Shown here: piece after piece, positions 16,271-25,877 of the stretch
How the letters are laid out: each line of letters starts with the position of its first letter
Numbering within the stretch: position 1 is the stretch's first letter
The notes under the pieces: model-generated
Seen by the model: the letters and a program-made list of their open reading frames with translations, nothing else
What the model was told of the DNA's origin: nothing
The model's database searches: none
Source: a virus
Reading direction: 5' to 3' (one strand)
Virus record (IMG/VR): IMGVR_UViG_3300033143_000663
Span: 1 to 64,000 of that record
Length of the DNA: 64,000 bases
Translations under genes and position numbers: made by a program

Positions 16271-17491
16271 ATGGCATTAACATTCCCGGAATTTTCGCAT
16301 CGAGACCCAGCCAGTGGACTATTAGTAATAGACGGCCAATTCTGGGGGCCGATAACCGGAATAACTCAAGCTGATTTAAACACAGCGGTAAATGGTGTAT
16401 TAACTGGTACTCCGTATGAAATTCGTTTGCCAGACCCAGCGTCGGGTATGATACGGGTAATAACGTCAGCTGATGGATACACTTATAAAACCACCCTGGA
16501 ACCACGTGACCCCCCAATACTAACTGAAGATCAATTTGATCCAGAGGATGGCATTGAGCCAGAGGATGGCATTGTATCTGATGATGATCCAGCAGCCGCA
16601 GCAGCCGACGAAGCCGCTGAAGACGAAGATCCATTTAATGAAAACGATGAAGACGATGACGACGGCGAAGAAACTGCCGAAGAGCTGGCTGAGAGACGAG
16701 CAGGAGATGCTGCCGCAGCTCAAGTCGTGGCTAATGCCGAAAACGACTGGCGTGTACGTTTACACCTAGGGTCTAGTGCAAACTACTTGTATAAATCCGA
16801 CAACCCAGGAATATTAAAACCATTGCAAGACACTGATGGCATTATATTCCCATACACACCAACTATCGCCGTACAGTATAATGCAGACTACGAAAACTAT
16901 GATTTAGTTCATAGTAACTATCGAGGCTATTTTTATAAAGGAAGTCAAGTACAGAATATATTGTTAACAGCAACGTTCACAGCAAATGATGTAGAAGAAG
17001 CAAACTATCTTTTAGCTTCATTACACTTTTTAAGATCGTGTACTAAAATGTTTTATGGTAAAGACACAGCACTAAGAGGAATGCCACCTCCAATTGTATT
17101 TTTAACTGGGCTTGGCGAATTTCAATTTAATAATCATCCATGTGCAATTACAATGATGAACTATAACTTGCCCAACGACGTTGATTACATACCATGCGGT
17201 AAGCCACATAATGTACCACAAACGGCAGCACCAAAAGGCACGCCTTCGACCCAATCAGCGCGAGCCAAGTCGGTCGGCCTTCAACCTGGTACGGGTAAAC
17301 AAATACCAAATGCTAATCCTAATCAGTCTGATAAGACTGGCGATAGCATATACAACAAAGCAACCTATGTACCTACTAAGATTGATATTAACTTTACAAT
17401 GATTCCAATACAAACACGTGATCAAGTTAGTAAAGAGTTTAGTCTTGAGGAATATGCAAATGGTGACTTACTTAAGAAGGGGTTCTGGTAA
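16271..17491 (+). CDS. 48: Baseplate tail-tube cap protein gp48
   Basis: Caps the baseplate hub and starts tail tube growth. The family core runs from about residue 158 to 310: NDWRVRLHLGSSANYLYK, DGIIFPYTPTIAVQYNADYE, HFLRSCTKMFYGKD, then PPPIVFLTGLGEFQFNNHPC and LPNDVDYIP. Residues about 85-155 are an acidic, Ala/Asp/Glu-rich low-complexity insertion, and about 315-360 is a polar linker. At 406 residues it is somewhat longer than T4 gp48 (about 364). The stop overlaps the gp53 start by ATG/TAATG. A late promoter is at 16239. Confidence 0.88.
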   Translation: MALTFPEFSHRDPASGLLVIDGQFWGPITGITQADLNTAVNGVLTGTPYEIRLPDPASGMIRVITSADGYTYKTTLEPRDPPILTEDQFDPEDGIEPEDGIVSDDDPAAAAADEAAEDEDPFNENDEDDDDGEETAEELAERRAGDAAAAQVVANAENDWRVRLHLGSSANYLYKSDNPGILKPLQDTDGIIFPYTPTIAVQYNADYENYDLVHSNYRGYFYKGSQVQNILLTATFTANDVEEANYLLASLHFLRSCTKMFYGKDTALRGMPPPIVFLTGLGEFQFNNHPCAITMMNYNLPNDVDYIPCGKPHNVPQTAAPKGTPSTQSARAKSVGLQPGTGKQIPNANPNQSDKTGDSIYNKATYVPTKIDINFTMIPIQTRDQVSKEFSLEEYANGDLLKKGFW

Positions 17492-17793
17492 TGTCAGTAC
17501 AATATTCAAAGAAAAGTGCATACGGATTAACCGGTACAAGAGATCATTATTTAGATCTTATGGTTAACAGAACAATTCCAAAGCTAGACAGCGATGCAGA
17601 AGTTACAATTACACAAACGTATCACATGCGCCCAGACTTATTAGCATTTGATTTATACGACGATTCAGAACTGTGGTGGGTATTTGCACAACGGAATCCA
17701 GACCGCTTAAAGAATCCATTAATTGATTTTAGTGTAGGTACTTTAATAAGGGTACCTACCATTGATACCCTGCGAGATGTACTAGGTTTCTAA
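17491..17793 (+). CDS. 53: Baseplate wedge protein gp53
   Basis: Wedge protein that joins the six wedges round the hub. The 100 residues carry the gp53 family core: a start with YGLTGTRDHYLDLM, then HMRPDLLAFDLYDDSELWWVFAQRNPDRLKNPL and the LysM-like end GTLIRVPTIDTL. T4 gp53 is about 196 residues, so this is a compact version. The genes before and after overlap its ends by 1 base, which fits tightly coupled baseplate synthesis. Confidence 0.88.
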   Translation: MSVQYSKKSAYGLTGTRDHYLDLMVNRTIPKLDSDAEVTITQTYHMRPDLLAFDLYDDSELWWVFAQRNPDRLKNPLIDFSVGTLIRVPTIDTLRDVLGF

Positions 17794-19694
17794 TGACAAA
17801 ACTAACTGGCCCAATTCCAAACCCTTTCCGTGCGTTTAATAACATGACGTATGGTATTTCGATGTATTTGCAATCACCAGAGAAATACACGGAGATGCTA
17901 GAGACTGGCAATAAAGATGTTAAAGGTATGGAGTTGTTAGTTCAAAGTGGCGGCATAAGTGATAAAGCTGAAGGCAACTTTGGCGCAAAGCGTAACGAAT
18001 TCTTCACTCGCGACTTTTACTTAAACGACATACAGCTACAGAGTTTAATAGCAGGTACAGCAACAGGTGGCCCACACAATAGTTTTGAACTAAACTTTAC
18101 AGTTACTGAACCAATGGGCTTATCGTTCATGGATCGCTTATATAAAGCATCAACCAAATATAATTCAAAATATAAAAACTTTAATCCAATCAACCAGATA
18201 TACTTAATAGTCATACGCTTTTATGGATATGATAAAAATGGCAAACAAGTCCTAAACGGAAAGTTTGACGATGGCTCCGACACTAATTCGTACATTGAAA
18301 AATGGGTGCCTATAATGATTAAATCTATTAAGTTTAGGGTCGAAACGTCAAAGGTAGTTTATGCATGTGAGTGTGTTTGCCCACAAACACAAATAGGACA
18401 GGGCCAGATTCACGGTACGATACCTTTTAGTGTTGGACTGCAAGGCCAGAAATTATCCGACCTACTAGACGGCACAGAAAAGAAGCCAGTTAAAGGTATT
18501 GTTAACAGTGGTTTAATGGACGCCCTTAATAAGCATCAGCAAAAATTAGTAACAGACAAGAAAATTAAAATAGCAAACAAATATTCAATTAAGTTTGAAG
18601 ATGGTATCAAATTAAAAGATGCGAAAGTGGCCGCACCGGGCACAAAAGTAATTCAAAAGAGTGGTACGGCAGGCGGTGCCACAGCAACAGACATATCTAA
18701 ATATTCGTCTGGCAGCGCACAATCGATTAATGGTGTTCAAACTTATGCTACTAATGCAGGTATGAAGATTATGAAATTTATAGACCTAGCGGTTAGATCT
18801 AGTACGTATGTTTCGGATCAGTATAAGAAAGTCAATGAAGAAAATAAGGATGGAACAACTAAGCACAAACCAAAATCAGATCAACCGCTTAAATGGTATA
18901 AGATACGCAACACGATTAAAATAATAGACTTTGACGAAATACGTCAGCAGTGGGCATACGATATTACATATTATGTAACAGCATACGAAGTTAAAACTGT
19001 TGAAACAGTTGACTTTAATAGCGCCGATTGTTTTAAAGTACATAAAGAATATGATTTTTGGTTTACAGGAAAGAACACAGAAGTACTAGATTTTAGTCAA
19101 GAGTTTAATACATTTTATTATACATCATTTAGTCCTAAACATATAGTTGATCCTTCTAAGGATACTAAAAGACAAAATAACTTAAGGGCGATGCTTGCAC
19201 CACGTGCCAACTCTACAGAATCTAATGCACATAGCGAGAACATGGGTACGGAACAAGGTGCCAACGCTGCTAGTGTATTATATGCTCCACAAGATATTGC
19301 TAACGTAAAAATAGACATTCTTGGCGACCCTGATTGGTTATCGCAGAGCGAATTATTTTATGCAGCATCTACTACGCCAAGCGATCCAATACTAGCAGAC
19401 GGGTCAATTAACTACGACATAGCAGAAGTATTTTTTGCAGTAAACTTTAATACAGTAGTTGATTATAATCTTGAAACTGGCCTGGCTGACGTAACCGCAA
19501 AGAATCTAGGCAGAGATATAACTGCTAATGAAAGTGGTGTATCTCAATATAGTTTTCTTTATAGGGCAAACACGATTACAACACAATTTAACGATGGTAA
19601 ATTTACACAACAAATTTTAGGCACTCTGGTATTCATACCAGAAGAATGTATAACAGGAAAGAAACCTGACGATACTAACAAGGGTAGTTTATAA
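17793..19694 (+). CDS. Baseplate hub protein (gp27 position)
   Basis: A 633-residue virion protein between gp53 and the gp5 spike, the slot of the hub protein that holds gp5 in many myophages. The N-terminal part reads as a beta-rich structural protein (SFELNFTVTEPMGLSFMDRLY, about 100-120; NPINQIYLIVIRFYGYD, about 130-147). A Gly/Ser/Ala-rich linker lies near residues 285-315. It is larger than T4 gp27 (391). The hub role is inferred from gene order; the sequence itself was not recognised with certainty. Confidence 0.65.
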   Translation: MTKLTGPIPNPFRAFNNMTYGISMYLQSPEKYTEMLETGNKDVKGMELLVQSGGISDKAEGNFGAKRNEFFTRDFYLNDIQLQSLIAGTATGGPHNSFELNFTVTEPMGLSFMDRLYKASTKYNSKYKNFNPINQIYLIVIRFYGYDKNGKQVLNGKFDDGSDTNSYIEKWVPIMIKSIKFRVETSKVVYACECVCPQTQIGQGQIHGTIPFSVGLQGQKLSDLLDGTEKKPVKGIVNSGLMDALNKHQQKLVTDKKIKIANKYSIKFEDGIKLKDAKVAAPGTKVIQKSGTAGGATATDISKYSSGSAQSINGVQTYATNAGMKIMKFIDLAVRSSTYVSDQYKKVNEENKDGTTKHKPKSDQPLKWYKIRNTIKIIDFDEIRQQWAYDITYYVTAYEVKTVETVDFNSADCFKVHKEYDFWFTGKNTEVLDFSQEFNTFYYTSFSPKHIVDPSKDTKRQNNLRAMLAPRANSTESNAHSENMGTEQGANAASVLYAPQDIANVKIDILGDPDWLSQSELFYAASTTPSDPILADGSINYDIAEVFFAVNFNTVVDYNLETGLADVTAKNLGRDITANESGVSQYSFLYRANTITTQFNDGKFTQQILGTLVFIPEECITGKKPDDTNKGSL

Positions 19695-21139
19695 TGGCTG
19701 AAGAAGATTACATAGGTGGGTCACGAGTAGGTAAGAGCTTCCGACAGGATCGTGGAGGCGTTGTTGGCTATTCAGGTCCGTTTGAAGCAGAAATTATGTG
19801 TACGGTAGATCCTACACATAGTGGACGAATCGAAGTATGGATCAGCGCATTTGGCGATGAAAACTCTAAGCACGAACCATCATCGTGGACCACGGCGCGT
19901 TACCTTTCACCGTACTACGGTATAACAAATGTTAAAAAAATCGACACCCCATCTCCGCGGTGGGAAGATGGTAATGCTCATTCGTACGGACTGTGGGCGA
20001 CAGTACCAGACACAGGAGTTAAGGTCCTTGTTGTTTTCTCAAATGGTGAACGCGATAAGTGTTATTACATAGGCTTTATTCCAGAACCACAAATGAATCA
20101 AATGGTTCCAGCTATTGGTGCTAAGGAAGATGTCCACTTTAACGATAACCCCGCTCAAGAAGAAAAGTTTGCTCATGCAGCACGAAAACCAGTAGTTGAA
20201 ATGGATAAGCAACGAGCATCGATGGATGACGGCGAGTTCGGCAAAATACCTAAACCAATCCACTCAGTAGTGGCAAGCCAAATGTGGCAGCAAGGTATTA
20301 TAATAGATCCGTTTCGCGGCCCTATATCATCAAGTGCTCAGAGAGAAAGCCCAAGTTATGTTTATGGCATCAGCACACCAGGTCGCCCAATATATACGGC
20401 AGGCATGTTCGACCACGAAGTAAAAGACTTAGTTGAGTCTGGTGCAGTAACAGATACCAGCATAGTAGGTAGACGCGGCGGCCATACATTTGTTATGGAT
20501 GACGGCGATGTCAACGGCGACAACAATTTAGTGCGTATTCGTACATCACACGGCCATCAAATTACAATGACAGACGACGGTAGGTCTATATACATAGTAC
20601 ATGCTAACGGTAACTCGTGGTGGGAATTAGGTGCTGAAGGCACAATTGATATGTATGCTGCAAATAGTATTAACATGCGAAGCGGCGGTGAAGTTAATAT
20701 ACATGCTGATACGAATGTTAACATTGATGCGCTTGGAAGTGTTAATTTACACGGCAAGAAAAGAATTGCAATTGAATCCGACGATGCGTTAGATTTAACT
20801 GGATTAAAGAGTTTAACAGCATATAGCAAGACTAAACTTGGCATTAAGAGTGATGGTACAATAGCAACAGACGCAGGCGGTTCAGCATCATTCAAGTCAG
20901 GTGGTCACACAGAAATTAAAGGATCAACAATTGGATTAAACGATGGTGGCGCTGCATCAGTAACAATACCAACTGCGATACCGCTTGTTAGTTTCCCAGA
21001 CGCAACTAAAAACGATATTGAAGGTTGGAAGTTAGTTCCAGATAAGTTTAAGAGTATTGTTACCCGCGCACCAACACACGAACCGTGGGATGCACACAAC
21101 AAAGGAATCTCAGACGTTAAACCGTTTGACAAATCGTAA
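19694..21139 (+). CDS. 5: Baseplate central spike protein gp5 (no lysozyme domain seen)
   Basis: Central spike that pierces the outer membrane. The N-terminal part is an OB-fold-like region (about residues 22-150; GPFEAEIMCTVDPTHSGRIEVW, VKVLVVFSNGERDKCYYIGFIPE). From about residue 260, VVGRRGGHTFVMDDGD-type sequence leads into a repetitive beta-helix (GTIDMYAANSINMRSGGEV, NIHADTNVNIDALGSVNLHG), the gp5C/VgrG-type needle. T4 gp5 (575 residues) has a lysozyme domain between the two; here the intervening segment shows no lysozyme-like Glu/Asp catalytic pattern I could recognise. It begins at the last base of the upstream stop codon. Confidence 0.85.
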   Translation: MAEEDYIGGSRVGKSFRQDRGGVVGYSGPFEAEIMCTVDPTHSGRIEVWISAFGDENSKHEPSSWTTARYLSPYYGITNVKKIDTPSPRWEDGNAHSYGLWATVPDTGVKVLVVFSNGERDKCYYIGFIPEPQMNQMVPAIGAKEDVHFNDNPAQEEKFAHAARKPVVEMDKQRASMDDGEFGKIPKPIHSVVASQMWQQGIIIDPFRGPISSSAQRESPSYVYGISTPGRPIYTAGMFDHEVKDLVESGAVTDTSIVGRRGGHTFVMDDGDVNGDNNLVRIRTSHGHQITMTDDGRSIYIVHANGNSWWELGAEGTIDMYAANSINMRSGGEVNIHADTNVNIDALGSVNLHGKKRIAIESDDALDLTGLKSLTAYSKTKLGIKSDGTIATDAGGSASFKSGGHTEIKGSTIGLNDGGAASVTIPTAIPLVSFPDATKNDIEGWKLVPDKFKSIVTRAPTHEPWDAHNKGISDVKPFDKS

Positions 21140-21147
21140 GGTGATTT

Positions 21148-22032
21148 ATGACTTGTGAAATTGAAATTAAAGATCTAGTTGCAGAATTAGCAAAGCCGAG
21201 TGTAATTACCCCAGTACTGGGTTTATCATTTGACGAGACTGCTGGCGTATTAACCGGTATACTAAAAAGCGTAGACCAAGCGTCAGATGTAATTAGTGAA
21301 AAAGGTTTAGGCTCGTACGGATTAAGTCTTCAAGATTTACAAAAAACGGGTGTTGTTAAGAAAGGCCTTGGCGCATCAATTGATCCAGCAGACCTTGCTG
21401 CAATTCTGTCTGATCCGTCAGTATTTACAGGTAAACACGGTGTAAATAATGTTGACAATATATTAGCAAACGAAGCTTTGCAACAAGAGCTGATAAACGA
21501 AGTAGTATCAAAGAACATGTGCGACATGCGATCCCAGGGGGTTATAACTGGCCTTGAATCAGTAAGCGAATTGGCTGCCCTTGCTGGCATGGCTGCAAAG
21601 TTTTCAATATCGGATATTAAAGGTAAACTTGCCGGCACCATATCTGATTTATTAAATTCAGCAATGGACAAGCTGGGCGGGCTGGCTGCATTTGGCGCAG
21701 TGTTAGCCGTTGCTAAACAAGCAGACATATTAGGTAAATTAAAAGGACTTGGCCGAGCAGTTGTTAGTTTACCAGAACTTGCAGCAGACACTATTGACAC
21801 AGCTGATATTTTCGATAATGTTGATAAACTAATAGGAAGTGTTCGTATTCCTAAGGCGTCTGACATAGCCGCAGGTGTAACAGATTCGTTATCTGTATTA
21901 GGCGTTGCCGGCATAGGAGCCACAGCACAGAGTCTGTTAGCCGATCTAAGTGATCCAGCAGATGTTTTAAACGCCGTAACGGATGCAACTAAGAAGTTGC
22001 CGTTAGGTCCAGGAGATTATTCATCATGCTAA
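21148..22032 (+). CDS. Virion protein with peptidoglycan-binding-like motifs
   Basis: A 294-residue protein between the gp5 spike and gp25. It has short repeats reminiscent of peptidoglycan-binding structural proteins (YGLSLQDLQKTGVVKKG about 52-68; LSDPSVFTGKHGVNNVDNIL about 82-101), then a long Ala/Gly/Leu-rich helical part (about 135-220) that may be membrane-active or form a coiled bundle. This general arrangement occurs in marine myophages at this position. A hub or spike-associated role is inferred. It overlaps the gp25 start by 7 bases. Confidence 0.7.
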   Translation: MTCEIEIKDLVAELAKPSVITPVLGLSFDETAGVLTGILKSVDQASDVISEKGLGSYGLSLQDLQKTGVVKKGLGASIDPADLAAILSDPSVFTGKHGVNNVDNILANEALQQELINEVVSKNMCDMRSQGVITGLESVSELAALAGMAAKFSISDIKGKLAGTISDLLNSAMDKLGGLAAFGAVLAVAKQADILGKLKGLGRAVVSLPELAADTIDTADIFDNVDKLIGSVRIPKASDIAAGVTDSLSVLGVAGIGATAQSLLADLSDPADVLNAVTDATKKLPLGPGDYSSC

Positions 22033-22400
22033 ATTTTAAAGGTTTTAGCACCATAGACAAAAATAAAAAATTCACAATGACAGATCGTGATCTTATTAAG
22101 CGCGATTTACTTAATGCGTTATTAATTCGTGCTGGAACATTGCCGGGCCGTCCGGAGGTTGGCACTAGAGTTTGGGATTATCTGTTTGATCCAAACGATT
22201 CACTAACAACTAATAAGATAGAAAATGAGATACGTCGTATCATAGCTTTAGATTTGCGTATAGATTTACACGATATTGTAATTACAAGCGCGGTTAACAC
22301 TATTAGCGTACATGTGTCAGTAAGTCTTTTACCGGCACAGAGTGCAGAAGAATTCTTCATAACCTTCCTACAGGATACACAAACAGCCACAATTGCTTAA
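22026..22400 (+). CDS. 25: Baseplate wedge protein gp25
   Basis: Wedge protein that contacts the inner baseplate and sheath initiator and is conserved in contractile injection systems. At 124 residues it is close to T4 gp25 (132). The family motif is visible: RDLLNALLIRAGTLPGRPEVGTRVWDYLFDPND (about 27-60), with the conserved Glu of RPEVGTR, followed by IENEIRRIIALD. It overlaps the previous gene by 7 bases; a CATAAATA late promoter follows it and serves gp6. Confidence 0.93.
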   Translation: MLNFKGFSTIDKNKKFTMTDRDLIKRDLLNALLIRAGTLPGRPEVGTRVWDYLFDPNDSLTTNKIENEIRRIIALDLRIDLHDIVITSAVNTISVHVSVSLLPAQSAEEFFITFLQDTQTATIA

Positions 22401-22428
22401 CTCTTAAAGTACGCCGTTTATACTTCTC

Positions 22429-22436
22429 CATAAATA
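22429..22436 (+). promoter_or_regulatory. Late promoter CATAAATA for gp6
   Basis: CATAAATA ends 27 bases before the gp6 ATG, in the 63-base spacer after gp25. Confidence 0.75.
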
Positions 22437-22463
22437 TACGAAACATTTAAAGAGAATTATAAT

Positions 22464-25400
22464 ATGGCAAAGACCTCTAGACAAACGGCAATATTCGGAA
22501 CTGAAGATTGGAAGCGTATATACAAGACTTACGAAGAAGCTGACCTTCAAAGTTATAACTTTGAAACAATTCGTAAGACATTCGTAGATTACTTACGTCA
22601 ACACCATCCAGAAACGTTTAACGATTACACTGAAAGTTCAGAATACATCGCATTGCTTGATTTAATGGCATTTATGGGACAATCATTAGCATTCCGCAAT
22701 GATTTAAACACACGTGAAAACTTCTTAGACACTGCTGAAAGACGCGATAGTGTTAACAATCTTGCTTCGTTAGTTGGATACACTCCAAAACGCAACGAAG
22801 CCGGCCGCGGATACTTAAAAGTACTAGCTGCTTCAACTACAGAAAACATCACCGACTATAATAGGAACAATCTTGGTAATATTGCTATTCGCTGGAACGA
22901 TAAAACAAACGATGATTGGCAGGAACAATTTTCAACTGTTATAAATGCGGCATTAATTGATTCTCAAAAAATTGGACAACCTGGTCGTACAGCAAATATT
23001 GTTGGTATTAGAACAGACGAATACGAAATTAACATGGTAGATGGCTTCTTGCCAGTCGTACCATTTTCAGCAACGGTTGATGGGTTTGTAATGGACTTTG
23101 AAATTGTTAATGGAACATCAATCGGCCGTGATAGCATTTACGAGCCAGCACCAAGTGCAAATGCCCAGCTTAACGTATTATACAGAAATGATAACCAGGG
23201 ATTTGCAAGTCCAAACACGGGATACTTTTTCTACTTTAAACAAGGAGCACTCCGCACACAAGATTTTACTTTAAGTGAGCGTATCGCAAACAGAACAGTT
23301 GATATTGATGTTCCGGGTATTAACAATGATGATGTTTGGTTATTTAAAACTGATACAACTAACAACACCGGCATTGAAGAATGGACGGAAGTCGGCAACG
23401 TATATACTTCGAATAATACACAACTAGCGGTTGATGATCGTAAGTTTTTTAGTGTTACGAGTAGAGTAGACGATCAAGTTACATTTAACTTTGGCGATGG
23501 CGTCTTTAGTGATATACCTGTAGGTGATTTCCGTTCTTACATACGCGAAAGCAACGGCTTAGAATATATTATTAATCCAGAAGAAATTCAAAATATTGAT
23601 GTTAACATAAGTTACATTAGCAAAGCCGGACGTGACGAAACACTTACTCTTACTATCGGATTAACACAACCTGTTTCAAATGCAAAAGAGCAAGAAACAA
23701 TTGCTGATATCAAGCGTAGAGCGCCAGCGCGTTTTTACACACAAAACAGAATGGTTAATGGCGAAGACTATAATAACTTCCCTTATACAGCTCACAGTAG
23801 CATTACAAAAAGTAAAGCAATTAACAGAACAAACATTGGCGCGAGTCGTTACTTAGACTTAGTCGACCCAACCGGCAAATATTCAAGCATTAATGCATAC
23901 GCTAGTGATGGCTTAATTTATAAAGACACTAATCTAAAATCATTTAACTTTACATTCAATGATAAAAATGATATCGACTCAGTCTTTAGAAATCAAGTTG
24001 AGCCATTATTAGGTGAACGTGCTACAATACAGTTTTACTATGAAAACTTTAACCGTGTTACACTACCGCCAGCTAGTGGAGTTACACGTATAAGTTGGCA
24101 ACAGAACACAACAATAACAAACGAGACGTCTGGGTATTTTAAAAATTCAGAAGGCAATGCACTAGCAATTGGTCCATTTGTTAATGACAACAGACAGTAC
24201 CTGTTGCCGCAGGCTTTAGTTAAATTTGTTGCTCCTGAAGGACAACACTTCGACAAACACAATAGATTGGCGCCAGGCTCAGCATTATCCGCAGGCGATA
24301 AAATTGAAATATGGACTACAATTACAAGTGTTGAAAACGAAGGTACATTTGGCGGCTCAGCAGCGCCGGGTGATGCAGTTGGTCCAGTTAAATTAACTAA
24401 TTTTGTTCCGACAGGTGCAGAAGCAGAAGAAATTATACCATTGTTTAATTCAGACTTACCAGTTGCAATTGAACAAGAAATGTTAACACAAGTAGAATTA
24501 TTACGTCCGTTTGGAATTGGGTTTGATCATATACTTAATACGTGGTACGTTATTACCGAAGCAAATCTTAATAAGAATGATGGCTTCAGTCTGTCAAATG
24601 CCCAATCAACTGCAAATGCTGAATTGGATGAGAGTTGGATGGTTAGGTTTATTTCAACACCTGCAGGTTATACTGTCTCTGGAAGAGCATTGAACTATTT
24701 CTTTTCAAGTATAGTTGAAACAAGATTCTTTTATGATAACAGTCAAAAGATATTTGATCCAAGGTCGGGGCAAGTTGTTAATGATTTCATTAAAGTGTTA
24801 AAAGTAAACAGCAAGCCGGATGGATCAAATAATCCAATGTCCGACGATGTAATTATGGACATCATCGACCAAAGTGTTGAGTCAGATGGGTACGTAAACG
24901 ATTACAATGTAGAAATTAGCTTTACAGACTTTGACAATGATGGCATTGCAGACAATCCTGATTACTTTAAGCTAATAGTTGACGAGTCGGGACTTAATTT
25001 AAACAAAAATGTTTACTTCCAGTCAACAGTTGATTTTGACAATTTAGAAAGGTTCTTACCTGTATCATCGGATAGTGTAAACGATGAATACGAAACAGAG
25101 ATTGCTATTTCATTAGTTAAAACAGAACATGTGAATGGTCAAATATTTTATGCAACCGCAGAAGACAAGTTCTTTGAATTGCAAGTTGAAAACTCGACTA
25201 TTAGAGAATTAACAGAACGTTTTGACTATGATGCTAAAATTGGTCGTGACAATTTACACTTTCAGTACAGACATAACAGTCCAGAGACTAGACGCATTAA
25301 TCCAAGTGTGACAAATATTATTGATGTATATCTTGTAACATCAAATTACTATGAAGCACATTTAAGATACATTCAAGATGTTACTGGTTCAATTGCTGAA

Positions 25401-25874
25401 CCAGCAGTACCAACAACAGACGAGTTATCTGTGCAGTACGAAGATTTACAAGAAAGCAAAATGCTTAGTGATAACATGGTTTTAAACAGTGTTAAGTTTA
25501 AGCCATTGTTTGGAGTAAAAGCAGATGCTCAATTGCAGTCTTATATTAAAGTGGTTAAACTAGCTAACACTACAACTAGTGATAGCGAAATTAAGAGCAA
25601 GGTAATATCAGCTATTAATACATACTTTGATATTGGTAACTGGGACTTTGGTGATACATTTTACTTCTCAGAATTAGCTGCATACTTACATTCACAATTA
25701 GGTGATGTACTGGGCTCGGTTGTTATTATATCAAAAGACCCAAGTAAGTCTTTTGGTAGTTTATACGAAATTAAATCAGCACCATTTGAAATATTTACAA
25801 GTGCAGCGACAGTAGATGATGTAACTATAATCGATGCGCTTACAGCAAGTAACTTACAGAACAAGGCAGGTTAA
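22464..25874 (+). CDS. 6: Baseplate wedge protein gp6 (baseplate J family)
   Basis: Main wedge protein that forms the inner ring of the baseplate and changes shape on infection. The N-terminal block (LRQHHPETFNDYTESSEYIALLDLMAFMGQSLAFRNDLNTRENF, about 48-91, then ANLVGYTPKR-type sequence) is the typical gp6 start. The region around residue 405-440 (KEQETIADIKRRAPARFYTQNRMVNGEDY) is the baseplate-J core. At 1136 residues it is nearly twice T4 gp6 (660), with large insertions in the C-terminal half. The next gene starts 3 bases later. Confidence 0.92.
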   Translation: MAKTSRQTAIFGTEDWKRIYKTYEEADLQSYNFETIRKTFVDYLRQHHPETFNDYTESSEYIALLDLMAFMGQSLAFRNDLNTRENFLDTAERRDSVNNLASLVGYTPKRNEAGRGYLKVLAASTTENITDYNRNNLGNIAIRWNDKTNDDWQEQFSTVINAALIDSQKIGQPGRTANIVGIRTDEYEINMVDGFLPVVPFSATVDGFVMDFEIVNGTSIGRDSIYEPAPSANAQLNVLYRNDNQGFASPNTGYFFYFKQGALRTQDFTLSERIANRTVDIDVPGINNDDVWLFKTDTTNNTGIEEWTEVGNVYTSNNTQLAVDDRKFFSVTSRVDDQVTFNFGDGVFSDIPVGDFRSYIRESNGLEYIINPEEIQNIDVNISYISKAGRDETLTLTIGLTQPVSNAKEQETIADIKRRAPARFYTQNRMVNGEDYNNFPYTAHSSITKSKAINRTNIGASRYLDLVDPTGKYSSINAYASDGLIYKDTNLKSFNFTFNDKNDIDSVFRNQVEPLLGERATIQFYYENFNRVTLPPASGVTRISWQQNTTITNETSGYFKNSEGNALAIGPFVNDNRQYLLPQALVKFVAPEGQHFDKHNRLAPGSALSAGDKIEIWTTITSVENEGTFGGSAAPGDAVGPVKLTNFVPTGAEAEEIIPLFNSDLPVAIEQEMLTQVELLRPFGIGFDHILNTWYVITEANLNKNDGFSLSNAQSTANAELDESWMVRFISTPAGYTVSGRALNYFFSSIVETRFFYDNSQKIFDPRSGQVVNDFIKVLKVNSKPDGSNNPMSDDVIMDIIDQSVESDGYVNDYNVEISFTDFDNDGIADNPDYFKLIVDESGLNLNKNVYFQSTVDFDNLERFLPVSSDSVNDEYETEIAISLVKTEHVNGQIFYATAEDKFFELQVENSTIRELTERFDYDAKIGRDNLHFQYRHNSPETRRINPSVTNIIDVYLVTSNYYEAHLRYIQDVTGSIAEPAVPTTDELSVQYEDLQESKMLSDNMVLNSVKFKPLFGVKADAQLQSYIKVVKLANTTTSDSEIKSKVISAINTYFDIGNWDFGDTFYFSELAAYLHSQLGDVLGSVVIISKDPSKSFGSLYEIKSAPFEIFTSAATVDDVTIIDALTASNLQNKAG

Positions 25875-25877
25875 TAA

